A DNA stretch of 64,000 nt from assembly GCA_019925105.1 (NCBI GenBank), contig JAHGAU010000001.1, positions 1,798,001 to 1,862,000 of the forward strand, given 5' to 3'. Position numbers and translations under genes: made by a program. Under the pieces are notes generated by a model that did no database searches, was not told the DNA's origin, and was given only the letters and a program-made list of their open reading frames with translations. Below are positions 1 to 10,099 of the stretch, piece after piece. This stretch comes from Niebla homalea (taxonomy: Eukaryota; Ascomycota; Lecanoromycetes; Lecanorales; Ramalinaceae). Numbering within the stretch: position 1 is the first letter of the stretch; every line of letters starts with the position of its first letter.

Positions 1-392
1 GGAGTACGGCGGAGAGCGTGTAAGTGGATCCCTGGTGAAGAATGTGGGGGAATGAGTGTTGATTTGGGGGGGAACAGGGGGGATAAGTTCAAGCATGCTG
101 TTGGGATGGACCGGAATCATCGAGTTTGACTGCTCTCGAAGGGTCGAACACGAGGGAGCCTTGACCAGAGGAAGGGGGCATGAGTCCATGATGGAGTTAT
201 GATGGATGCGGAAGAGGCCCGGATAGAAAGTACTCTCAGCGATTTCCTTGCCCTAAGCAGTGACTCCTAGAATTGAAGCATACCTGTCACACCGAGTGAA
301 ACAAAGAATCATAGTTTTACCAGTTTCACCGACCCTTCCCTAAGCCTATGTACAGATAAACATAATACTCCCGGCCCGAGAAACAGAGCCCC
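1..392. other. Left-edge intergenic stretch
   Basis: I see no supported gene here. The part next to position 393 is probably the 3' untranslated region of the dihydrolipoyl dehydrogenase gene, which reads leftwards. No RNA gene or repeat is visible. Confidence 0.5.
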
Positions 393-2085
393 TTAGTAAT
401 GGATAGCCTTTGAGTAGGTTGCCATTGCAGCTTCCTTGAATGCCTCAGCCAACGTTGGATGTGCATGACTCGTCCTCGCAACATCTTCACTGCTCGCACC
501 ATATTCAACCGCCAAAACACCCTCTGCAATCATTTCACCCGCATTCGGTCCAACGATGTGGATGCCTAGGATCCGATCGGTCTCGGCGTCTGAGAGGAAC
601 TTGACCATGCCATCCGTCTCCAGGTTTGTCTTGGCTCGGCTATTGGCGCTGAAGGGGAATGAGCCAACTTTGTACTTGACCCCTTGTTCTTTCAGCTCCG
701 CTTCATTCTGCCCTACCCAGGCGACTTCAGGATGGGTGTACATGACAGAAGGGATGGCGTTGTAGTTGACATGCCCGAAACCCTTTGAGATGTATTCAAT
801 GCATGCGACTGCTTCTTCTTCGGCCTTGTGGGCGAGCATGGGCCCAAATGTGCAGTCACCGATGACGCGGATATGGGGGAGCTTGGTGCGGTATTGCTCA
901 TCGATAATCAGCCGACCCTTGTTATCTGCTTCGAGTCCAATGCTCTCCAGACCCAACCCGGCGGTATATGGACGACGGCCAATGGCTACCAGTACAACAT
1001 CTGCATCAAGCTGCGACAAGTCAGCATACGACAGGTCGTACAGAGATGGCGTCACTCACTGTTTCCTGCTTGCCGCCCTTGGCCGCTTCCACCTTCAGCT
1101 TGACACCCTCACCGCTATCGTCTCCTTCCATAACCTTCGTGTTGAGCTTGAACTTCATGCCTTGCTTCTCCAATATCTTCTTCGTAGTCTTGGAGATATC
1201 GGCGTCCATGCCCGGCCCACCTATTTGACCTAGGAATTCGACAACTGTGACCTCTGCTCCTAACCTCGACCAGACCGAGCCCATCTCAAGACCTATTATG
1301 CCTCCCCCAATAACGATCATCTTCTTAGGCACCTCCTCTAAAGCGATTGCTCCCGTACTCGTGACGACTTTCTTCTCGTCTATCGTGAGACCCGGAAACG
1401 GTGTTGCTTCACTGCCGGTCGCGATGATAATATTCCTCGCCCGAAGCGTCTGTTCCTGTCCATCGATCCTGTTGACCTTGACTTCATTCTCCCCAGCAAA
1501 GGCGCCCGTACCGGGTATGTAGTCGACCTTGTTCTTCTTGAAGAGGAACTCCACACCCTTGGTCAGACCGTCCACTGATGTGTTCTTGGCGGCCATCATT
1601 TGTTTGAGATTGAGTTTCACATCGCCAACATCTATGCCGCGCTTTTTCGTGTCGTGGAGGATCTGGTGGTAGAGGTGCGAGTTGTTGAGGAGAGATTTGG
1701 ACGGTATGCACCCGACGTTGAGACAGGTTCCACCTAGTGCTCCGCGCTTTTCTATGCATGCTACCTAGGGTCACATAAGCTTCCCGTATCCCTGAGCATT
1801 CCCAAAGTGGAGGGCAACCTTCATGCCTTCCTGCCCAGCTTTGATCGCAGCGACATAGCCAGCAACCCCGCCTCCGATGATGACTAGATCATGTTCCGCT
1901 AGTAATGTCAGAAAACATGAGCTTGGGATTGAGGCGCGATGTATATTACCGGCTTCTGTAGCATAGCCTCTTCTCCTGCTTGTATACAGACAGAATGCCG
2001 GCTGTCGTATGGAGGGAACCTGGGAGGATATGAATGGCTTCGCACGAGCTCGTGAAGCCGCTCGGGGTACTAAGGTGCGGATCAT
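393..2085 (-). CDS. LPD1: Dihydrolipoyl dehydrogenase, mitochondrial (E3)
   Basis: FAD flavoprotein that reoxidises dihydrolipoamide in the pyruvate, 2-oxoglutarate and branched-chain dehydrogenases and the glycine cleavage system in the mitochondrial matrix. Four exons (2085-1950, 1898-1819, 1764-1060, 1010-393) give about 512 aa, the usual length. Visible signatures are an Arg/Ser-rich N-terminal presequence starting [16 protein letters not shown], the FAD fingerprint [13 protein letters not shown], the redox-disulfide motif [13 protein letters not shown], a second dinucleotide fold ([15 protein letters not shown]), and the catalytic His-Glu segment HAHPTLAEA near the C-terminus. Introns are 51, 54 and 49 nt, with GT-AG ends that keep the frame. 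I chose the start as the Met opening the presequence; the frame stays open further upstream, but that part does not resemble the family. It is divergent from the NYN gene. Confidence 0.96.
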
Positions 2086-2539
2086 GGTGAATGAAAGACT
2101 TAGGAGAGGAAGAAGGATTATCGAGGAGGTGCAAAGGAGCGACAAGACCGCTATTATTGATGTTACAGTTGACTGTTGAATAATCTCAAAGCTCGTGAGT
2201 CGTGACGGGCGAATTTGGAAGATCTCGGCAAGTGGCGGCTTGATCGCCGGGCCATTTGACGCCGCTGCTCTTTTAGCGCCCGAGACCTCAAAATGAGCCG
2301 CAGGTCCGCCTCGGGTCGATGATGTATGTAGCTTTCCTTCTTTGAGCTTCATTATTGTCTTACACGGTAAAGGCCTCCTTATCCTTTTCTTCTTCTCTTT
2401 GACTACATCTAGTATCCCACGCGCCACGAATTCGAGAATGCAACCCAAGCTGCCAAATACATCAAATCATAGCTGATCGTTGAAGTACCTGAGCGAGGAA
2501 GTACAGTGCAGGTAGCTGGGAGCTCCCTGCTGGCATCGA
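2086..2539. promoter_or_regulatory. Divergent intergenic region LPD1 / NYN gene
   Basis: This 454-bp stretch lies between two divergently read genes and must hold both promoters and 5' leaders. No clear TATA element or named operator is recognised. Confidence 0.5.
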
Positions 2540-3946
2540 ATGCGAGCATCCCCAGGGGCTGATGATTGGGATTTCACACCTGTGATTGACCTCATTCAGT
2601 CGCTCAAACATGGAAAAGATGGCTGCGAACCCACTGTTGCAACACTTCAGCGGACCACGCTAGAAGTGGCATTTTCGCCACTGAAACCACGTGGAAGTCT
2701 TGAGCCCGTTTCTCACTTGGGAAACTTTGATGATATTTTCAGCTTTCTTGGGCGGTCAGAAGATGTCAATGGTGACCAAGAGGCCGCAAAGGGTGTAAGA
2801 TGGCGCGATGAGATTGATGGAGCTGAGCTCGCAGACGATGACGGGAAAGAGCCCGATTTGTTGGCTGGTCTCACAAAGTCGCAGAGGAAAAAGGAACGGA
2901 GGAAGCTCCGACGCAAAGTATTGGAAGAAAAGTCGCTGAACAAGGAGAAGAACACGTTCAATAGCAGTGAGAATGACTCGGAAGTGGAAACCAAAGAGAC
3001 TACAATGCGAGTCCGCAAGGCTGTCATTCATGATCTTCTTGAACGTCCACTTCCGTCAGATGACGAAGTCAGAAACGGTATACGCTTGCTCAGGCGACCG
3101 AAGCAAACAGTCAATGCGAAGTGGCCTATTGCAAAGCCTCGCGCAGAGAGTGCATTGGCAGTAACGGCGGCGAAGAAAAAGAAACTCGTCGAGCTGCTCA
3201 GGGAGAAGTTTGCAGATGATTGGCAGTACATTGACGACCTCCGAGGTTTGAGCCAGACTAATGTCAATTCTCGAAACACTGAGGATGGAGTGCACATATT
3301 TGTAGATGCCTCCAACATCATGATTGGACTTCATGATGCCCTGAAGGTCGCTCGTTCGATGCCCCTCGCGGCAAGAATGCGACGTCAGCCTATCTCCTTT
3401 CACTCCCTTTCGCTAGTGCTTTCGAGGGGTCGGCCGACCGCAAAACGAGTAGTGGTTGGCTCTGATAATGTCCCTGAGATGATTGAGGCTAAGGCCCTAG
3501 GATATGAAACCAGCATCCTCGAAAGAGTTCACAAAGCCAAGGAACTTACGCCTCGCCAGAAGAGATACTTTGGTAATGGCAATGGTGCCCAGTCTGCAGG
3601 CAGTGGCTCAGAAACGACCACTGGCCTGCAGTATGCACCAGAGAAGTGGGTGGAGCAAGCCGTCGATGAAATACTCCATCTGAAAATGATGGAGAGCATC
3701 GTCGACGCGAGCAAGCCTGCCACAATGGTGTTGGCGACTGGAGACGCCGCTGAAGCTGAGTACTCTGGTGGATTCATGAAGATGGTAGAAAGAGCATTAG
3801 CCAAGGGATGGAAAGTTGAGTTAGCAAGTTTCACGCAAAACACCAGCGGTGCGTACAAGCGAAAGGACTTCCGACAGAAATGGGGCAAAAGGTTCAAGCT
3901 CGTGGAGTTGGATGACTTTGTTGAATTCCTGTTGGGCGCCGCTTGA
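2540..3946 (+). CDS. NYN (PIN-like) domain protein
   Basis: Single-exon protein of 468 aa. The first ~230 residues are polar, with a strongly basic patch around residues 113-135 (SQRKKERRKLRRKV). From about residue 250 it has an NYN/PIN-like fold: IFVDASNIMIGLHDAL supplies the first acidic Asp and Asn, VVVGSDN follows at a strand end, and VLATGDAAEAEYSG supplies later acidic residues. It ends with a strand-helix segment (FKLVELDDFVEFLL) typical of LabA/limkain-type NYN domains. This family consists of predicted Mg-dependent ribonucleases, so RNA cleavage or binding is inferred, not shown. The start is the first in-frame Met of the open frame; a short upstream exon cannot be excluded. It converges with the phosphopentomutase gene. 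Confidence 0.8.
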   Translation: MRASPGADDWDFTPVIDLIQSLKHGKDGCEPTVATLQRTTLEVAFSPLKPRGSLEPVSHLGNFDDIFSFLGRSEDVNGDQEAAKGVRWRDEIDGAELADDDGKEPDLLAGLTKSQRKKERRKLRRKVLEEKSLNKEKNTFNSSENDSEVETKETTMRVRKAVIHDLLERPLPSDDEVRNGIRLLRRPKQTVNAKWPIAKPRAESALAVTAAKKKKLVELLREKFADDWQYIDDLRGLSQTNVNSRNTEDGVHIFVDASNIMIGLHDALKVARSMPLAARMRRQPISFHSLSLVLSRGRPTAKRVVVGSDNVPEMIEAKALGYETSILERVHKAKELTPRQKRYFGNGNGAQSAGSGSETTTGLQYAPEKWVEQAVDEILHLKMMESIVDASKPATMVLATGDAAEAEYSGGFMKMVERALAKGWKVELASFTQNTSGAYKRKDFRQKWGKRFKLVELDDFVEFLLGAA

Positions 3947-4093
3947 TCAGTATCCACTGTTGGGTTCCCTGAATTGTCCTCAGTGGGATCAATCGGGCAT
4001 AGCGTTAGTCCACTCACATTGACGCTGCAAATACCGCTTTTGGCCTTTGATATGGTTGATTGGCAGTTGTGCAGAAAAAGCGACCTTGAGCCC

Positions 4094-6130
4094 TCATATT
4101 ATAATTGATTGGTATTTCTCTTCGATCACTAAATCTGGATGGTTGAACCATTCCTGCTTGATGAGCTTCAATGTCGCAGTGGCAGCGTCAAGCGCAGTCT
4201 CACGGGAACTGGCCCTGCATTCCAAGTATACTGGTAAATTTGTCAGTAAGAGTCCAATGAAGACTTCCATTACGATCCACAAAGGGTCACTGGTGTGGAG
4301 GTAACCTACACTTGATCTTTGGCTCCGTTCCTGATGCTCTGATCGTGCAGCGTGTCCCTTGAACACTGGGGAGACCAGGGAGCCAGCATGTTATCATTTG
4401 GGTGCTGCTGGAACATGGCAGGAGTGGTTGGTGATCTCGAGTGTCCGAATCATAACCCGTTGTCAGGTCTCGCCAGCGCAATACTCTTTGTTCTGCCACC
4501 AAGTAAGGGTGCGGGCTACCTGAGGCGCGTATCTGCTCAAACACTTTTGCCGTGGTGTCCATGTTTGGAGATCTCCAGTACGTATTCATGGTCACGTGGT
4601 AGCCAAATTGTGAGTATAAGCGTTGTAGCTCGGCGTATGGAGATTGCCACTTTTTGCATGCTGCAAGGAAGATGCAAGCAGCGGCAATGCCGTCCTTGTC
4701 ACGAACGATATTAGGAAACATATATCCCAGTGCTTCCTCATACGCAAACAGGGTCCACCCTGTTGCCGTTCCGAGTTCAGTGGCCCTATTCCCGAGCCAT
4801 TTGAAGCCCGTGAGTGTTTCCTCGAATTTGACTGAGAAATAGGATGCCAACCGACCGAGCATTGATGACGAAACAGCGGTCGTTAGGACACTTAAGTCTT
4901 CCATTGGTCTTGCAAAGTCTGGTATGTCCTCGATGACTTTGACTCGCTCTGAAAATATATGAGAAGCCAACAGAACTCCGACCTCATCGCCGGTGAATTG
5001 GTACCATGTGCCCTCCACCTTCTCTGCTACGGCTAGTCGATCTGCATCCGGGTCATTCGCAAGGACCAGATTGATGTTGTTCTGATCAGCAGTAGATTTG
5101 GCGAGATCAAGAGCACCCTCCTCCTCAGGATTTGGATAACGAACAGTAGGAAAGTCGGGATCTGGCTTAGCTTGTTGTTTGGCGACTACCATAGGACTTG
5201 AGGCTCCATTGACAGACGGAGAGATCAGCGCGTCCAATGCATAATTCATAAACTCGAGGCCAACCCCATGCATGGGTGTGTATGCAAAAGGTGGGAGACT
5301 TAAAGTACTACCCCACAAATGGAGGCGTTTCCCAAAGAATCCCCGGAGCTTTACTTGATACGCATATATCATGCTGGCTCTTGCACACTGCCTGAGGTCG
5401 GACGTAATGGCAATTTGAGGATCCCATGTGATTGGCTCAAGGTTTTGCAGTATGCTATTAGAAATCAAACGGTCGACCGGTGCATTGATTTGACAGCCGT
5501 TCGATCCATACACCTTATAGCCGTTGTCACAGGCAGGATTGTGGCTAGCTGGGATCATGATACCTGCGACGGCGTCTAACCTTTGAACTCCCAATGACAC
5601 TAAAGGGGTATGGACTACATCCTCGTACCACCATACCTTAATACCCTTGGCAATAAAGGCAGAAGCGGCAAGCTCGGCAAAGTACTTCGAATTATGGCGT
5701 GCGTCGTAGCCGATCACTACTGAGATGGGAGCGACATCCCTATGCTCATGGAGCAGATACGATGCAAGACCTTGGGATGTTTGTATGATGGTCAGTCTGT
5801 TGATACGTGAGACGCCTGCTCCCATCCGGGCTCTCAAGCCAGCAGTCCCAAACGCAAGTCCTACAGCCGTGTTAGACGACGCAAGAGGCAAGTTTTTCTG
5901 TTATGCTTGAAACTTTGTGAACGGTTGAGGCTTGAGATTTTGGATGCAAAGACACGGATGTTGCTGCAGCTCAGACTCTTCGTGACGAATCGCTGCATCA
6001 GTACGGACTCACTATTGCTCAGACGGTCTTCCAGACCCTGGTGATTGTTCTCTGCCATAAGCTGCTCTATCTCAGATCGCGTTGCTGGGTCACGGTCTAG
6101 CCGTAGCCATTCTTGAGCGAGAGTCTCCAT
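4094..6130 (-). CDS. PRM15: Phosphoglucomutase 2-like / phosphopentomutase
   Basis: Alpha-D-phosphohexomutase of the yeast Pgm3/Prm15 and human PGM2 type, which interconverts ribose-1- and ribose-5-phosphate (and glucose phosphates less well). Exons 6130-6013, 5860-4310 and 4230-4094 give about 601 aa, close to the yeast length. Visible motifs are the N-terminal substrate loop FGTAGLRARMG, the phosphoserine loop IPASHNPACDNGYKVYG, the metal-binding loop NDPDADRLAVAEK, the sugar-specificity region EEALGYMFPN, and the phosphate-binding loop RASGTEPKIK. Introns are 152 and 79 nt; the first is longer than most here. The second splits the end of the phosphate-binding region, and joining it restores LYLECRASS, as expected for the family. 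The deduced protein has no targeting sequence, so it is probably cytosolic. Confidence 0.93.
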
Positions 6131-6533
6131 CTTTTACTGAGAATGAACTTGTCAAATTGAACTTCACGAAAGATCAAGGAAAGTCATCAAAAACACCATC
6201 GTCACTCTATAATAGCTGTGGCCATTGACCTTACTTCTCACCGGGTGGATGCTTGCCCAGAAGCAGACATAGATATTTTCATCAAAGAGTAGTCGTCAAG
6301 ACTGATGTGATTACTCGCCCCGGGTCTGTCTCCGGTCGTCTGAGGAAGGACCTTTCATGGAACGTACCTGCAGGTGCGTTTGACGTCGTAGACGTACCCT
6401 CGGTACTTGATGATCGGCAGGGGCTGACTGGCTTGATGCAAGCCGAGGTTTCGCCGGCGATTCCCCTATTCGCCAATTCCAATTCCTCCAACACGTTTGT
6501 CGAACGGCAATTGATACCAGCACGACAATCACA
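6131..6533. promoter_or_regulatory. Divergent intergenic region PRM15 / sphingolipid desaturase
   Basis: Both genes are read away from this 403-bp stretch. A plus-strand open frame across 6253-6543 has no recognisable domain and overlaps the desaturase start out of frame, so I treat it as chance. No TATA box stands out. Confidence 0.5.
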
Positions 6534-8318
6534 ATGGCATTGAAGAGTCCTAGAAAGGAGGCTCTTTCGCGCAAAGAAGCTGTATATACCAGAAGGCAGG
6601 TCGAGTCAATGATCGCCGAAGGACGCACCATCATTATCGTTGAGGGGAAAATCCTACAAGTCGATGCGTGGCTCAAGTATCATCCTGGTGGTGACAAAGC
6701 TATCAAGCACATGGTGGGACGAGATGCGACAGATGAAGTCAATGCGTGGGTCGTCCCATATTTGAGGCGTTATGACCTTTGCTGACCTTTGGGAAGACTA
6801 CATTCACCTGAAGCTCGCAAATACATGACAAAATACCAAATTGGTCGAATTGAAGGGCGCTGGTTTAACTTTCTGCCTCCGATCCAAGGCGGTCAATTCA
6901 GAACCATTGTAGACGCTCCTCAATTTGAGGAGGGCATGTATGGCGATGGCGATGGCGATGGCGATGGCGATGACGATGACACATCGTCAAGTCAAAGCAG
7001 TACCGCTCCTTCATCGCCTATCTTCGATAAAAGCGAATCGCCGAGCAAAGGAGCAGGAGGGAGGGGAATTGACTTTGACGAAACGTCCTCCTTCTCTTCT
7101 GCATCGTCTCTAGACCAATACGAAGTCAAAGAGCTACCCCAGCTATCTCATCTGGATGTCTACACTCAAGAAGCTATTGACCTCGACCTTGTGAAATACC
7201 CAGATCTTGACTCCGCAACACAAGATGACATTGTCCACAAGTATCGCCTCCTCTACAAGCACATCCAAGACGAGGGTCTGTTCAAATGCAACTACACTGC
7301 GTACTTGGTCGAGTGCTGTCGGTACACGTTGCTCTTTACCTTGTTCTTCTTCACTTTACGTTCTGGCTGGTATGCCACGAGCGGCCTCTTCCTCGGTTTA
7401 CTTTGGCACCAGCTAGTCTTCACTGTCCATGATGCAGGACACATGGGCATCACGCATGATTTTCAGACCGACACTATCATCGGCATACTCATTGCAGACT
7501 TCATTGGGGGTCTGAGTGTTGGCTGGTGGAAACTCAATCACAATGTCCACCACGTGGTAACTAATTCACCCGAACATGACCCAGATATCGAACATATGCC
7601 TTTTTTCGCCATCTCTCACAGATTTCTGGACTCCTTACGAAGCACCTATTACGACCGTGTCATGACTTATGATGCTGTGGCTAAATTCACGATACAATAT
7701 CAGCATTATCTTTACTATCCCCTTCTCCTGTTTGGGCGTTTCAACTTATACAGGCTCAGCTGGACGTTCCTAATACTTGGTCAAGGCCCTCGCAAAGGCC
7801 CTGCCCGCTGGCACCGCTGGCTGGAAATCACAGGGCATGTCTTCTTCTGGTACTGGTTTGGCTATCTCGTCATGTACAAGTCAATACCCACAGCCGGAAG
7901 TCGGTGGGCATTCCTACTCGTGAGCCACATGGTCACTGCGCCATTACACGTCCAGATCACGCTCAGCCATTTTGCGATGAGCACGGCGGACCTGGGCATC
8001 AATGAGTCCTTTCCACAAAAGATGCTCAGAACGACCATGGATGTGGACTGTCCGCAATGGTTGGACTTCATTCACGGTGGCTTACAATTTCAGGCGATCC
8101 ATCACCTCTACCCCAGACTACCACGACATAACCTGAGGAGAACGCAAAAGCTCGTTCAGGAATTCTGTAGAGAGGTGGATATACCTTACGCTTTATATGG
8201 GTTTGTAGATGGAAACAAGCAGGTAATTGGAAGACTTGCAGATGTTGGACGCCAAGCGAAGATACTGGCAGAATGCCACAAGACGATGGCTCAGGGCGGT
8301 GGTTTCGCAGGTCATTGA
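6534..8318 (+). CDS. Sphingolipid delta-8 desaturase-type cytochrome b5 fusion
   Basis: Front-end desaturase, predicted to introduce the delta-8 double bond into the long-chain base of fungal glucosylceramides at the ER membrane. Exons 6534-6745 and 6797-8318 (51-nt intron) give about 577 aa. An N-terminal cytochrome b5 domain carries the haem motif HPGG (residues 50-53). A low-complexity acidic linker (GD repeat, then Ser-rich) follows. The membrane desaturase has histidine boxes HDAGH (282-286), HNVHH (319-323) and QAIHH (503-507). The Gln replacing the first His of box 3 is diagnostic of cytochrome b5-fusion front-end desaturases. Several hydrophobic segments lie between the boxes. A fatty-acid front-end desaturase is the main alternative; the fungal architecture favours the sphingolipid enzyme. 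Confidence 0.9.
6942..6971 (+). repeat. GGCGAT hexanucleotide repeat in the desaturase linker
   Basis: Five perfect 6-nt units followed by degenerate GACGAT units encode a run of Gly-Asp then Asp. It lies in the linker between the cytochrome b5 and desaturase domains, so length changes of whole units would keep the frame. Confidence 0.9.
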
Positions 8319-9276
8319 TACAGAAGGCCACCGCATGGTGACGTCGCGTGAAGGCACATGATGAGTTGATTGATGCTCTATATGCATGTAGATACGACAG
8401 GCCGTGATGTCCCAAAAAGAAAAAGAATCGCTATGAGCACTTTTCGCCCTCTTCTGATGTCTAATTCTCATTCAAAGAAAAGTCCAATACCTGATCTGAT
8501 CCTCATACTAAAGTTGCCTCATGTGCATGCGTCCACCCACTTACTGAATCCTTATATCACCTCTCCCTTGTCCGTCGGCTCTCCCCCCCCTCCAAGGGGA
8601 AAAGATATCATTGTGGGGGACGGGGCGATGCAACAGCGTTGCTGCGAGGCTGTCCTTCCGTCATTGGGTGTCGGTACCACATACGGCAACCAGTGTGCCA
8701 TTTAAAGAGGTTATCTGCAAGCAGGAAGAAAGGCGCGGTCTACCTGTCCATATCACAGGAGTCAAGGAGTGTCGGCGCGCTTGTCCTTGTCGTGGGGGGG
8801 AAGGGGGGAGGCTTCTTACCCATAATGTTCGTTTTGAGGGTATCTTTCTTTGGGGGTTGGGGGGGGGAAGGATATCTTTCATATATTTCACCCGAGAGGA
8901 GAAATGAGGAAGATGGGGAATCGGGAAAAGTGAGAGAAGGTACTCGTTTTTTGAGGGAAAATGCAATGAGAGTTGCGAGGTAATAATAAGCCACCTACGA
9001 TGCCGGAAGTTGTTTTGTTGACGACGACCCAAAGCCTCTGTTGTGATATCCCGTTCCCCCCCTTTGCCCTGGCAACGGCAAACTTTTCGGAATAAGAATT
9101 GGCTGAAGCCTTGTTCCCACATGTACCTAGCCTCTGATGATCTCATCGTCGGTGGTGGCGAAGCGCCTCTGAAAAAAACGAAGGAAAAAACGCCATGGCA
9201 GAAAAAAAAAACGCCTTCTGACGCTCCTAACGCAAATCTTGACATCCACCTCAGATCACCAGCACCTCCTCTCGTC

Positions 9277-9352
9277 TATAAATACCCCCCATCCCCCCCT
9301 CTCATTCCTGCTTTTTTTTTCTTTTCTTTTTTCTCTTTCTTTCTCCAACCAA
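9277..9352 (+). promoter_or_regulatory. Orphan core-promoter-like block: TATA box and CT tract
   Basis: TATAAATA at 9277-9284 is followed by C-rich sequence and a 40-nt T/C-dominated tract, then an A/C-rich stretch with an ATG at 9388. TATA plus a pyrimidine tract before the start site is the layout of strongly expressed ascomycete genes. No recognisable coding gene follows, so this is a prediction only. Confidence 0.4.
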
Positions 9353-9597
9353 CGAACCTCCTGGATCCTTTTCGCCATCTACATGCCATGTCATCACTAA
9401 TCTTCTGTATGCTATCTACTTTACCATCTCTTCTGCCGTATCGTGAGGTATCATATGGAGGAAGTGTGCCATCTATTGGGGGTGTTAGGGGAACGGCGGA
9501 ATGGGCATGGTTGCGGGGCCCGAGGCTGAGTCGGTATTGCAAAGGGGAGGTGTCTTGAGGCGTGGTACATTTTTCCAGCTGGTGAGTTCCATACCTG

Positions 9598-9747
9598 ATG
9601 TGCTTACACAAGGCAACACAACTGATGCAAGCCCAGAGGCCCAACGACCGTGTCATTCGTGTCTGGTTTAACGAAGCGAAGGCTTGGATTGACTTTCCAA
9701 AGCATACGGGCGCCAGCAGCAAGGCCTTGTGTACCGATCTCCTGTAA
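9598..9747 (+). CDS. Small ORF of 49 aa, coding status unknown
   Basis: An ATG-started 49-codon frame runs to a TAA at 9745-9747. Its translation includes RVIRVWFNEAKAWIDFPKH, a mixed hydrophobic and charged composition that is not low-complexity. It lies about 250 nt past the orphan core-promoter block. I do not recognise the sequence, and there is no independent evidence of translation. A chance frame in a non-coding transcript is as likely. Confidence 0.2.
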   Translation: MCLHKATQLMQAQRPNDRVIRVWFNEAKAWIDFPKHTGASSKALCTDLL

Positions 9748-10099
9748 TAATGAGGTTGTACTGATCCTCCATCTTGTCATCGAAGTGGCGAATGATAGAT
9801 CATAGGAGACATGTAACATAAGAAACATAGTAGGTACTAGGAAGAGAGATCGTACTTGATAGCGACAGTACAGAAATCGAGATGAATGGGAGGTAGACTG
9901 AGTGCACGAATCATGACGAGAATTTGCAAGACTGTTGAAACGCAAACGTTGCGTTTGTACACTCACATTCATCAGGGCGAGCCTTATTGCAACTCATTCC
10001 GTTACAAATAGAGTAAACATAGCCTCTCATGGTACTAGATGCCTCCCATAGACCTGGTCTCCTGGAAGCGAAGCCCTCCCTGCACGCGGCTGGAGTGCC

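Larger units (their letters stand above)
8319..10099. other. Large convergent intergenic region with low-complexity tracts
   Basis: This 1.8 kb gap lies between convergent genes. It has several long G or C runs (around 8580-8600, 8793-8815 and 8857-8877). A TATA element and a T/C-rich tract on the plus strand near 9277-9352 look like a core promoter with no confirmed gene downstream. Open frames here are short and unlike known proteins. A non-coding or very small gene is possible. Confidence 0.4.

Noticed and set aside
6253..6543. 96-codon plus-strand frame upstream of the desaturase
   Set aside because: It ends inside the desaturase start in another register and shows no conserved sequence.
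9470..9500. TTAGGGG string considered as telomeric repeat or telomerase-RNA template
   Set aside because: It occurs once, not as tandem repeats, and lacks the 1.5-copy template layout expected for a telomerase RNA.
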